Assembly (NCBI RefSeq): GCF_000006445.2
Contig: NC_006044.2
Location: 1,280,483 to 1,344,482, forward strand
DNA from: Debaryomyces hansenii CBS767
Taxonomy: Eukaryota > Ascomycota > Pichiomycetes > Serinales > Debaryomycetaceae
DNA length: 64,000 bases
Reading direction: 5' to 3'
Below are positions 51,214 through 61,285 of this stretch, in pieces (the stretch's first letter is position 1; every line of letters begins with the position of its first letter). Under the pieces are notes generated by a model, which was not told where the DNA came from, made no database searches, and worked only from the letters and a program-made list of their open reading frames with translations. A program made the translations under genes and the position numbers.

Positions 51214-53157
51214 TTATCTTCGTGATGGTTTTGAAGCAATATCTTCTATCGTTATTTGGGTACCAAAAGTTCCAGAACTCCCTTCATCAAATACTTCTTC
51301 ACTAGAAGAATTACTATCATTTCCATATTTGTCATTTTTGTCTGCTCTATCAGCAGGTATAGCTTCGCTTTTAGCATTAACTCGATTGGCATGCTTATAA
51401 CTTTCATTAGAACCATGTACTCCCAATATGTAGTCAAGATTTTCAAAATCATTCTTTTTACGTTTCTCATTATTTGAGCAGTCCGATAATCCAAAATCAA
51501 TCAAAGAAATTTTGCCTGAAACAGAAACATGAATGTTGGCCGGCCTAACATCATTGTGTGAAATTCCTAACAGGTGAAGCTCTTTGAGTCTGGATTTGAT
51601 AACTCTATGCACTTTTTTCTTATCCCAATTATCCTCCTGCATTTCTTTCCCTAAATATTCAAATATATGCATCGGGTGATCGGGAAGCCCGTTCCAGTAA
51701 CCTGAAACAAGGAGCTTTGGGAAATTAGAAGCAAATTGAGAACTAGCAATTTTTTCATTAATTGCAAGTTCATTGAAGAACATGCCATAATACCCCTCTT
51801 TTTCCGGTAACTCCAAACACATCAAACTATTCCCTTTCCACAATCGACTAGAGTAGTAGTATAGTTTGACAAAAACTGGCGATGGAAGTTTCAAATCAGG
51901 ATAAAATTCTGCGGAATCGTATATAACTCGACAATATGTGTTACCATCAATGGCATCAAAGTTATCACTATCGTCATTTTCTTTTACTGGGTCTAACTTG
52001 CTTGCTAACTTACTTGAAACCCCGCTATCCGACAATTTTCCCGAAGATCCATAAGAAAGTTTAGGCAAAACGTTGAGAAATGGATCCTGTTCTTCAGTTT
52101 TTCTTGCCACCTCGAAAGTTTTCATCAACCTGCCCTTTGTATCAATCGCATCAGCCTCATTCTTATAGAAAAATCCGGCTATCGCCGACCTCAAAGTAAT
52201 GCCATGCTCCACAGTTTCTGGATCATTAATGATATAGTAGTCTATAGACATCTTGTCATTCATAATTTCATACTTAAAGAACCCTGAGAATGTTTGGTGA
52301 TCTGAAATAAAAAACCTGTCTGTTCCACAAAGGAAAGCTTGGTATATATATTTCCTTAAAACCAAAGCAAATAATACCCTAGGTGACCACTCCCTATTCG
52401 GAAAAAAGCTTCCACTGGATTGCAGCCTCAATCTTCTTCGATTCAGCAAATTCTCGATTTGACTCTCTATAGCTGCCTTCAATTCTTCAAATCCTTCCGT
52501 CATCTTATAGACTCCAGTTTTGTAATCACCTATCCCAAAAATAATTTCGGGATATTGTATATCCGACTTATATATCATGTGAATGATATCAGGTTGTACT
52601 ATTCTTCGTTGATCCAATGTGGGTCTTATAATTGATGGACTGCCAAAGTAGTTGTTCGTATCACCTACATCACGATAAAGTCCCTTGATTGGGATTGCTA
52701 TTTCATTAAAGTATTCTTGGATAGCATGTTCCACATGCATTGCATCCCCCGATGGATAACGATAGTCTTCTGCTAAAAGTCGGCTCCTGATACTCGACAC
52801 TCTAAGAGCATTATCAAGCGGCGCAAGGTACATATCCTTGAATTCATTACTACTCATCTCCCTGAATTCAGCAGTAATCAATGCTCGGCTGGTATACACA
52901 AGAACCCGCATAAAAGGCGTATTCCCTATGTCTACGGATGCCTTACTCCTGGGCACTAGTCTTCCTGGGGAGGTATTTTGGTCGCTTCTTCCACTTCGAA
53001 TCCTTAATAAGTGTGTATCCAAAAAAGCTCTTGCATTTTGTTCCTTGTTGTTGTGGACACCGTCGTATACCTCTGGGTTTACTACAATGCACTCGTTGCT
53101 AGGATCATCGATGGTGATAGCATTGCTATCTACCCCTGAAAAATACATACATGGCAT
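51214..53157 (-). CDS. Family A nuclease-kinase fusion protein, copy A2
   Basis: 647-residue intact family A member, clearly diverged from A1 and A3 in the N-terminal two thirds but nearly identical at the C-terminus. Nuclease-like motifs are kept (helix HVEHAIQEYF, VQPDIIHM, FGIGDYKTG). Kinase-like motifs are kept (PVFVKLYYY, HIFEYLGKE, SHNDVRPANIH, LIDFGLSDC). Differences include a short insertion ESQIEN after the nuclease core and a Ser-rich linker (SSGKLSDSGVSSKLASKL). The start MPCMYFSGVD is shared with A1. It is convergent with pseudogene B2 and has its own B relic at the 3' end. No intact B partner lies beside it, unlike A1 and A3. Intactness of the frame in spite of strong divergence argues for selection on the protein. 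Confidence 0.85.
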   Translation of the reverse strand: MPCMYFSGVDSNAITIDDPSNECIVVNPEVYDGVHNNKEQNARAFLDTHLLRIRSGRSDQNTSPGRLVPRSKASVDIGNTPFMRVLVYTSRALITAEFREMSSNEFKDMYLAPLDNALRVSSIRSRLLAEDYRYPSGDAMHVEHAIQEYFNEIAIPIKGLYRDVGDTNNYFGSPSIIRPTLDQRRIVQPDIIHMIYKSDIQYPEIIFGIGDYKTGVYKMTEGFEELKAAIESQIENLLNRRRLRLQSSGSFFPNREWSPRVLFALVLRKYIYQAFLCGTDRFFISDHQTFSGFFKYEIMNDKMSIDYYIINDPETVEHGITLRSAIAGFFYKNEADAIDTKGRLMKTFEVARKTEEQDPFLNVLPKLSYGSSGKLSDSGVSSKLASKLDPVKENDDSDNFDAIDGNTYCRVIYDSAEFYPDLKLPSPVFVKLYYYSSRLWKGNSLMCLELPEKEGYYGMFFNELAINEKIASSQFASNFPKLLVSGYWNGLPDHPMHIFEYLGKEMQEDNWDKKKVHRVIKSRLKELHLLGISHNDVRPANIHVSVSGKISLIDFGLSDCSNNEKRKKNDFENLDYILGVHGSNESYKHANRVNAKSEAIPADRADKNDKYGNDSNSSSEEVFDEGSSGTFGTQITIEDIASKPSRR

Positions 53158-53528
53158 TATCTCATATTAAACACTGGTGCTTATTGTTCATCCCTAGATC
53201 ATTAATTTTTACATTTGTTTGTTGCTTACGTACGCAAGCCAGTGATTATATAATGAAATGAAAATTGTCATCTGATCTCCCATAACGAGTTGCCCATCCA
53301 AAATCAATATTATCATGGACACGATCTCGCACTTTAACCAGGGTTTTGGTTCTTTCAGTTTTTGTCGAATAACTTTATAATGCCGTTTGGATGCTAACTG
53401 ATAATAGAATCATTATAAGATATTAATGAAAGCTACAACTTCTATAGGAAAGGTATTAGAGCCCTGACAGATCTTTTTGGAACAGAACCGTGACAGTGCG
53501 AAATATTTCTCCCGGTTTATAATATCTC

Positions 53529-53680
53529 GCAATTTTTAAAAATATGAAAGTCTTATTCTTCTTCTGAGTATACCCTGCAACTGCGTGCAAACCGTTCAAC
53601 CCCATACTAATAGTGCAAAATATTTTTTGTTTACATTTCATAGTACCATGACGTCATGGTACTTTTAAATCAAAACAAAT
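53529..53680 (+). repeat. Dispersed element, copy 4, with upstream AT box
   Basis: GCAATTTTTAAAAATATGAA and AGTCTTATTCTTCTTCTGAG (53,529-53,568) directly precede TATACCCTGCAACTGCGTGC. Further on are AACCCCATACTAATAG, TTTGTTTACATTTCATAG, a 12-bp palindrome (TACCATGACGTCATGGTA around 53,643) and ATCAAAACAAATAAACA. Confidence 0.6.
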
Positions 53681-53744
53681 AAACAAAGCCAAATAATGTA
53701 ATACCTATAATTTATATGTTCATCACATGCTTAACATAAAACAT

Positions 53745-53951
53745 ATGTCAAAGGTATTAGTGAAAGCTATTTCAAACTTGTCTCGCACTAAAACACAACT
53801 CAAAAATTTAGACTGTCGTTTTTCCCATGTAAAGCCTCTGGATATATCAATCCCCAATAATTTCCAGTGATGTAAAAAACATTTACGGTATATTCTCCAC
53901 AGGATTAGAAGCTGCAAAGAAAGTTGAACTAATTACCAAGTTATATGTGTG
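53745..53951 (+). pseudogene. Small coding relic, unidentified
   Basis: An ATG at 53,745 opens MSKVLVKAISNLSRTKTQLK and on to SIPNNFQ, then a stop. A frame one base away continues NIYGIFSTGLEAAKKVELIT then KLYV and a stop at about 53,951. The two pieces look like parts of one protein of about 65-70 residues or the ends of a larger one. No family is recognised. Confidence 0.35.
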
Positions 53952-54118
53952 AAGAAGGTTTGTGTTTTTCAGTTAGTAACGCTTTATAAAAGTAATAATT
54001 GGATTATGTACCACTTCGAACCCAAGCATCTGGAAGTCTACAATTAGTAAACTAACCATATTAGTTCCCCCAAAACTCACAATATAAAAAACAGAAATTG
54101 ATAGTATAAAACTATAGG

Positions 54119-55640
54119 GAGCCTAGTAGAACAATAATTCATTTGCGTATAGCCTTTTTTGCTCCTGTAGAAAATTCGACTTTTTCACCAAACTTTTCTA
54201 AAGTGAACTCTTGTAAAGCATTTTTACCACCGTATTCTTCAACATCTAATGATGTACCTCTATCCTTGTGTTTGGGTTCTGATGTCCCATATGGAAAGCC
54301 TAGAAAGTCTGGACCGGTTAAACCTTTTAAAAATGCCTCTCTTCGACAGAACGCATATTTAACATTGCGATCACACAATGGAGAAGAAGGTATATAAAAT
54401 ACTGATGTATCACTCTGGCCAGTGTAAACCGGATCTACCAAATGTATTAAATCATAATGCCAGAAAAGCATGTCACCTGGCTCAATTTAGGTGGAGGAAC
54501 CATAATAGATTTAAGGTTTAATTCAGGATGAGTTTCATCGCTCAATTCCAACCCTTTACCTGGGAAGCCACCATTAATATTTGAGTTGAACCTAAGTTGA
54601 TCAAAATGATCAACTTAGGTTCAACATGTAATACGCAGTGACAAGTTTGACAGATGGAGCGAATTTCATTCCTCCTTTATTTGGTTCAGTTTCAGAGAGA
54701 CTCAAGAATGCCTGAAATGTTCTGAATATACTGCAGTTCCCAATAGATTCATGTAAATTCATATCTGCACCAATTCTATGAGTAGCATCATAAGGTTCGT
54801 AATCTTCCCAACGACCTTCAAAAATAGGTTCATAACATTTACTGTATTCTGGATCTTCCCATCTTTCCAAGGATCCATCGTCTGCATGAGGTCCGAGTGA
54901 GAACAAAGTATCACCTGGTAGACAACCTGTCAGCATACGAAATATTTTGATCGAGACAGACTTTAGAGTCTGATGATGCATGCCATAATTTATTTGCAAA
55001 GTTGGTGGCTCTCCTCAAGCTTGGATGTGAGCGGGCATTTAATTGCGCCTTTACAACTCAAATACAACAGGATCCTCCGTGGGAAAGCCAGTTGTACTAG
55101 GATCTTTTTTACATAGTCCAACACTCTTAGCCTCTATTTTGGAATCACATTCTTGATTAAGAATGCACCCCTTTTTAAAATTTTGTATCTATCGTTCTCA
55201 CTTAGGTTTTGAAGGTCAGAAATCTCAACCGATGGAATCGCATTGTGTCCAAGTTCTTTGATCTCTTTGATTTCTTCTCGTAAAGTGCTTTTCAATCTCA
55301 ACCAACTAGCTGTAAACTCTTCTGGGTTGCACATTAAATCTTTCTTAATTTGGGCATATACTTCTGGAAGACCCTTGATAACAGAGTTTCCAAATGTTGC
55401 AAATGCTGATGATATGTCACCAGCTCCCTTTACCTTTGATTTATTAATATCATGGACACGAAAGCTAGGGTTAGATTGAGAATTTTCAACTGAGTGATTT
55501 TGCAGCATAGTAATGTTTTTTATCAAATGGTATATTTTGATAACGAGTATACCTAAAACATTAATAAAAGGAACTACGGTATCTCCCACATACGTTGGAA
55601 ACAAAATAGAACAAGCTTCTCTCAGTAACACATTTTGCAT
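54119..55640 (-). pseudogene. DUF1479 (YbiU-like) oxygenase-like pseudogene
   Basis: A decayed gene of the DUF1479 family, proteins of about 400-480 residues with a double-stranded beta-helix fold like Fe(II)/2-oxoglutarate dioxygenases and no settled function. The N-terminal piece (55,134-55,640) has AIPSVEISDLQNLSENDRYK followed by GAFLIKNVIPK, the usual opening. A middle piece (54,610-54,999) has GPHADDGSLERWEDPEYSK, with the His-x-Asp metal pair, and a DATHRIGADMN stretch. The last piece (54,139-54,471) has MLFWHYDLIHLVDP with the distal His, and LTGPDFLGFP. Frameshifts separate the pieces, part of the 5' half (55,000-55,133) is scrambled, and an inverted duplication breaks the frame at 54,585-54,625. 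It cannot make the full protein. Confidence 0.75.
54585..54625. repeat. Perfect 19-bp inverted repeat with 3-nt loop
   Basis: GTTGAACCTAAGTTGATCA (54,585-54,603), AAA, then its exact reverse complement (54,607-54,625). It lies inside the DUF1479 pseudogene and puts a stop into its frame, consistent with a snap-back copying error. Confidence 0.85.
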
Positions 55641-57116
55641 TATATCTACCGGCCTACCTAATTAAGTATCGCTCCCTCAATATTGAGGATTTTGAGTAGA
55701 ATCACAATGAAAATTAATTTCTGTTTTAAAGCAGCTGAAATCGGCTGCCCTTCCTTGGTCTTATTATTTAATTACCAAAGTTGATATATTTATTTATTAC
55801 TTTTTTTTAAAGCCTGTACTGTTGTTTCAATTTAATATATGGGAATAGTAAAGCCTCCATTTTTTGAACCTTGGGTATCAAGTATTGAATATTCATAAGG
55901 GTCTACTTCATATTAGAAATTTAAAGAAGTAAATAAAATAACTAAAGGTTAATAACTTTTTCCATTGAAAGGTACTCAGAATTATTATTATTACTAGTAA
56001 TGAAAGTACCAGTTAATGGCAGCTTCTACGTTAATATTATTGGCTAGCAAATTCAGAAACACCAGAAATGGGAAACGTAATCGTCCGTTTTTTATCTTCC
56101 AACATGTCAGCTATACTTACAACTGCATTTAATAAGAGATATTTGCCAAAAACACTTGAATAGAAACTAATGATAGCAAAAGCTTTGAAATTTCTTCTAG
56201 CTGCCACTACTAACTAGAAAAATGAAACAATTAGCAGGCTTATTATATATATACCATTAGTCTGTCTTCATCTTCACTCAATGGTGCCAAGCTAAGTGCC
56301 CACTGCAAACCCAATCAAAAAAAGGGAGCGGTTAATTCACTTAGCGTTTTGTGACCTATAACTCAGAAATAATTCTTTCGTAAGCACCAGACCCAACTGA
56401 GGGGTTATTATCACAGGAAAGCAAATGCAACCAGTAATAGAGAGCAGGAAAATTGCTTAAATTCCAATACGATCTTCAATATAATAGTTAAGTTCCCAAT
56501 TTACAATAAACGTGTGATTGCCTCAATGCTTTATTCCACAACTTAATCAGATCCATAATTATACTCTATGTTGCTTATCCAAGAAAAAGTTCCGCTTTCA
56601 TATTGGTTACTGAATCTCTTAAATAGAACAAGAACCTTTGGCGCGCGCTTTTAGTCAGTGCGATCTACCGGTGGCATCTAAATTATTCCGAATTTAGGAA
56701 TTTTCCCGTAGATGATTATGTAGTAGCTATCGATCTTGGAGTTCAGGATAAGGGATAACTCTATTTAATTGAATATGTTTTTAATGAGATCCAAATGAAG
56801 GAATTTTTAAAAACGAAAATAGGCCTGATCTCTTCTATTTAAATGTTGCGAGTTTTACTGGAAGCGTAACTGGTATTGCTGATATATTATTCTTTCCATT
56901 TCAAATTTAATTGACGTATTTATATAACTATATTTATATCAAAATTTATAAACTTATAACACTTTTATTGTGATTAAGGATAATAAGTTTGAATAGTTGA
57001 ATTTTTAAGCCATTAAAATATTGATTTTATTTGATAAAAATGTGCTATATAACCTCTTCCATAGAAAACTGATTTAACCCAGACAAAAATATTTGCAGTT
57101 TACTTATGAATAGTTA
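55641..57116. other. Gene-poor subtelomeric DNA
   Basis: 1.5 kb of AT-rich DNA between two DUF1479 remnants. No open frame of note, no RNA gene and no family A or B relic recognised. Confidence 0.4.
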
Positions 57117-57359
57117 TTTTGATAATTTGATTAATAAAATAACAAATCGTTAGCCTTTTTAATGGCTATCTTAGCTCCCCTTGTGTGCCCTGATTCCTCA
57201 TCAAATTTTTCCAACCCAAATTCCTGCAATGCAGATCTTCCTCCACTTTGTTCCACAACTTCCAATTTTGCCCTACCAATATTTTCTTTTTCTGCTAGGC
57301 CATTAGGAAAACTTGGGAAATCTGGACCGGCCAATCCTCTTAAAAATGCTTCCCTCTGA
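57117..57359 (-). pseudogene. Second DUF1479 relic, C-terminal end
   Basis: An open 67-codon tail (57,131-57,334) reads AGPDFPSFPNGLAEKENIGR, then SALQEFGLEKFDEE, and ends GAKIAIKKANDLLFY. It parallels the end of the gene at 54,119 (GPDFLGFPYG, ALQEFTLEKFGE) but is clearly diverged, so it comes from a different family member. Only the C-terminus is left. Confidence 0.7.
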
Positions 57360-58182
57360 AGAAAAGAACAGGCATAGAAGAGGCGTAATGCCTAACAACA
57401 AATGCTTAATGCCCATAATTGTCTTCTAGCGATTGGTATGTATATTCTCCTCATACAATTTCTAAAGTATTAACAAATAGAGTGTATTCTAATCTCATGC
57501 TCAACAAATTCTCTGGTTATTGAAAATGAATTTGGAAAACCAACATAGCTAGCTTTCTATGGCAACAAACTTGCCAATAACATTGAAATTTCTACTTTTC
57601 TACTTCAAATACACGTTCATTGAAGATGGGAATATGGATATTGCTTTCGAAGACATTAAACAAAGCTAATAAAATGGTGGCTTCAATATCCCTATCTTTT
57701 AAAATTAAATAAATTCTTTGGGTGGATACTTCAACCAGTCAGTCAAGGGTATGATGGAGGCATAATGGAAGATTTAAAAAAAGCCAAATTGGACAAGCTA
57801 TTCCAACAATCCTCATGGGAGTAAATAAAGTACGATGACAAACAGCCGCAAAATTGGTTCATTATGTGTTGTTCCCGGTATTGTATTAATTGATATTATA
57901 TTTTCAAGTCTTGTTTGAGGGGGTGGGGTTATTCTAGCAATTATTAGGGGCTGGTAGTGCCGCAAATTTTGAAAATTTTCTAGGGTCAAGAATGTAATTG
58001 GGGTGGTGATATCGCTCTAGCATTTCCATTGCTTATAAAAGTATCCTACTCAACTCATAGACCACAAGCAAGTTATGTATTAAGTCATTTCTAGCTAATA
58101 AATAGTTAACAGAGAAAGTGTGGAAGTGCTAGGGAGTTGAAAGATGAGAGTGAGAGTTGTAAGGCATTAGACAAGTTCCAGG

Positions 58183-58281
58183 CGGGTAAATGCGTATACT
58201 GAGAAGGAAAAACAAGCACAACAACTTTGTCGAATCTTTGGTCAAATAATACCTGGCAAATATCAAGATTCAAATGAATAA
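58183..58281 (+). pseudogene. Family B C-terminal relic next to A3
   Basis: Same reading as the relic at 43,314 (RVNAYTEKEKQAQQLCRIFG then QIIPGKYQDSNE), ending 27 bp from the A3 stop. It was copied as part of the large duplication. Confidence 0.65.
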
Positions 58282-58308
58282 GATAAAAAAATAGCTTGTG
58301 AGTATGCA

Positions 58309-60234
58309 TTATCTTCGTGATGGTTTTGAAGCAATATCTTCTATCGTTATTTGGGTACTAAAAGTTCCTGAACTCCCTTCATCAAATACTTCTTCACTAG
58401 AAGAATTACTATCATTTCCATATTTGTCATTTTTGTCTGCTCTATCAGCAGGTATAGCTTCGCTTTTAACATTAACTTGATTGGCATGCTTAAAACTTTC
58501 ATTAGAACCATTTAATCTCAATATGTATTCAAGAGTCTCAAAATCATTCTTCTTGTGTTCTTCATTATTTGTGTAGTCCGATAATCCAAAATCTATCAAA
58601 GATATCTTACCAGAAACAGACACATGAATGTTGGCTAGCCTAATATCATTATGCGAAATTCCTATCAGATGAAGCTCTTCGAGTCTTGATTTGATAACTT
58701 TGTACACTTCTTTGTTATTCCACTTTTCTTCTGGGACCTCCTTCCCAAGGTATTCAAATATATGCATCGGATGATCAGAAAGCCCGTTCCAATAACCAGA
58801 AACAAGGAGCTTTGGGAAATTAGAAGCGAATTCTGACTTAGCAATTCTTTCATTAATTAAAAGCTCGTTGAAAAACATGCCATAATACCCCTCTTTTTCC
58901 GGTATCTCCAAACACATCAAACTATTCTCTTCCCACAATCGACTAGAGTAGTAGTATAGTTTGACAAAAACTGGCGATGGAAGTTTCAAATCAGGATAAA
59001 ATTCTGCGGAATCGTATATAACTCGACAATATGTGTTACCATCAATAGCATCAAAGTTATCACTGGCGTCGTTTTCTTTTACCGAATCTAAGTTGCCTGA
59101 AAACCCAGGTCTATCCAATTTTCCCGAAGATCCAGATGGGTCTCTAGGTCGAACGTTGAAAAATGGATCCAGTTCTTTAATACTTTTTACGTCGGTGCTG
59201 CTGGCAACACTAAAAATTTCCATCAACCTGGCCTTTGTATCAGCTGCATCACCAACACTTTTATAAAAAAATCCCGCTATAGCCGACCTTAAAGTGATGC
59301 CATTCTCCACAGTTTCTGGATTATTAATGACATAGTATTCTATAATCATTTCGCCATCCACTATTTCATACCTAAAGAATCCTGAGAATGTTTGGTGGTC
59401 TGAAATAAGAATCCTATCCGTTCCGCAGAGGAAAGCTTGGTAGATATATTTGCTTAGAACCAACGCAAATAATACTCTAGGCGACCACTCCCTATCTGGG
59501 AAGAAGTTCCCAATGGAATGCAGCCTCAATCTTCTTCGGTTCAGAATAGCTGTCTTGAATTCTTCGAAGCCTTGCATCATTTTATAGACTCCTGTTTTGT
59601 AATCACCTATCCCGAAAACAATCTCGGGATATTGCGTATTTAAATCCGACTTAGTTAACATGTGAATGATATCAGGTTGTACCGCTCTTTTTCCATCTAA
59701 TGGTGATTTTACAAACGATGGACTGCAAAAATGATTGGTTATATCACCAATATCACGATAAAGATGATCGATTGTTCGTGCTATTTCTCGATCAAAGTAT
59801 TCTTGGATAGCTTGCTCCACATGCATTGCATCTCCCAGTGGGTAAGGATAAGCCGGTGCCAAAAGCGGAATTGAAATATTTGACTCTTCAAGAGCCTTAT
59901 CAAGTGGAGCAAGATAGGTTTCCTTGAAATCATCACTACTCATCTCCCTAAATTCAGCAGTAATCAATGCACGACTAGTATACACAACAATAGGTATAGA
60001 AGGCATATTCCCTAGACCCACTGATGCATTACCCTTAGACACTAGTTTCTCTGCACGACGTTCTTGCCCATCTTCATTACCCCGAATCTTAAGCAAGTGA
60101 GTGTCCAAACAGACTCTCGTATTTTGTTCATTGTTATTGAGAACCCTAATAAATAGATCAAGATTCACCCTAATGCATCGATTCTCAGGGTCATCGTATG
60201 TGATAATATCACTATCTACCCCTGAAAAATACAT
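58309..60234 (-). CDS. Family A nuclease-kinase fusion protein, copy A3
   Basis: 641-residue protein nearly identical to A1 over most of its length, including all nuclease-like (QPDIIHM, GIGDYKTG) and kinase-like (HNDIRLANIH, LIDFGLSDY) motifs. Its start is MYFSGVD, three codons inside the A1 start, because the bases before it differ. Differences from A1 concentrate in a short stretch near residues 105-135 (59,820-59,935): SIPLLAPAYPYPLGDAMH against CRRPLAQEYAYPRGDAMH in A1. The rest shows only scattered changes. It is divergent from B3, the same arrangement as A1/B1. Such high identity between copies 15 kb apart indicates recent duplication or gene conversion. Confidence 0.85.
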   Translation of the reverse strand: MYFSGVDSDIITYDDPENRCIRVNLDLFIRVLNNNEQNTRVCLDTHLLKIRGNEDGQERRAEKLVSKGNASVGLGNMPSIPIVVYTSRALITAEFREMSSDDFKETYLAPLDKALEESNISIPLLAPAYPYPLGDAMHVEQAIQEYFDREIARTIDHLYRDIGDITNHFCSPSFVKSPLDGKRAVQPDIIHMLTKSDLNTQYPEIVFGIGDYKTGVYKMMQGFEEFKTAILNRRRLRLHSIGNFFPDREWSPRVLFALVLSKYIYQAFLCGTDRILISDHQTFSGFFRYEIVDGEMIIEYYVINNPETVENGITLRSAIAGFFYKSVGDAADTKARLMEIFSVASSTDVKSIKELDPFFNVRPRDPSGSSGKLDRPGFSGNLDSVKENDASDNFDAIDGNTYCRVIYDSAEFYPDLKLPSPVFVKLYYYSSRLWEENSLMCLEIPEKEGYYGMFFNELLINERIAKSEFASNFPKLLVSGYWNGLSDHPMHIFEYLGKEVPEEKWNNKEVYKVIKSRLEELHLIGISHNDIRLANIHVSVSGKISLIDFGLSDYTNNEEHKKNDFETLEYILRLNGSNESFKHANQVNVKSEAIPADRADKNDKYGNDSNSSSEEVFDEGSSGTFSTQITIEDIASKPSRR

Positions 60235-61285
60235 ATGTTATAGATATTCAATAAGGTGTTTATTGTTATCCCTATAATCTTTGATTGGGTTACCCTTCCT
60301 TGAAATTGATTATGTAATTTTATAAACCATTACATAATTAAATGTCTTAACTAGTTGCGTCTTAACAAAGCTTCGTTTTGTGATACCGCACTGCAAAATC
60401 TTTGTAAAATACGACGTATAAAAGATTGTGTCACTTGGCACTGCTATAACGCAGCTTGTGTGGTATCGTCTTTTGGACTATCCCCTGCACTTGGAGATTG
60501 CGCGTGTTTTCCATAGTTAAGGGGCACACCCGTTTGGGTGCAATGTCGCGGTGCAATATCGTGGGTGCAATGTCGTAAATGTTTGTAAACTGGAAAAAAA
60601 AAGAGAAGGTAAGATTGTATTACGTTATCGAAGAATTTTAGTAAAGCACATAATTGCAGTCGTTTATGGTTATTCGCTCTGTTGAAAGATTTTATTATTT
60701 GCGAGCTTCCACTAAAAAAATGCACTTGAGCTTTTCATATTGTAACCATTCGACGCCACAACACATCAACTTGAGACTCGACAGCCCGAATCAAGAATTA
60801 ACGTGTGCAAACTTATATGATAGATAAGTAGTCAACGTCAATGCGAATGTAAATCAGCACTTTTAATTTATTGTCATTTGACACAAACCATAACTTGCAA
60901 TCTGTTGTTTTTGATGTGTCGCACGCAACATTTTACAGGTTGCGCTATGTGGGATCGTCATGCTATCAATTAACCATGTAAAGTACAGTAGTCCCCTTAG
61001 AATTCATCATATCAAAATTGTTCATAAAATTTCTGTCTTTTTCCATAGTCCACATCAGCATTTTCCTGGTTATCAACTACGATCTTACTAAACTCGCGAA
61101 TCTTGGTAATAAAAAAACTTCATCGTAGATGTTCGCATTTCAATAACCCCACAAAATGCAATTATTTCCTAGATGAAACTTGAAACAAGTATTTCTTTTA
61201 TGCTAACTTTAATTAATTTGCCATAAATTGAGGAGGTGCCACAAGAAAGAATAATGATGTTTTTGCTCGCATCAATATAATCACG
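60235..61285. promoter_or_regulatory. Shared divergent promoter A3/B3
   Basis: 1.05 kb between head-to-head A3 and B3. It is homologous to the A1/B1 region but longer by an extra block of about 290 bp (60,539-60,828) that contains three GTGCAATGTCG-like words. Conserved blocks include GTGTCGCACGC and TAAATTGAGGAGGTGCCACA before B3. Confidence 0.5.

Larger units (their letters stand above)
53158..54118. other. Subtelomeric spacer with repeats and a coding relic
   Basis: About 960 bp upstream of A2. It holds the A2 promoter, a copy of the dispersed element (53,529-53,680) and a coding relic at 53,745, both listed separately. Confidence 0.4.
57633..60370. repeat. Segmental duplication, outer copy (matches 42,747-45,500)
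   Basis: Outer copy of the block described at 42,747. It carries A3, its B relic and the unidentified coding tail (57,719-57,823). The left junction at TATGGATATTGC is sharp: sequence to its left is unrelated in the two copies. Confidence 0.9.
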
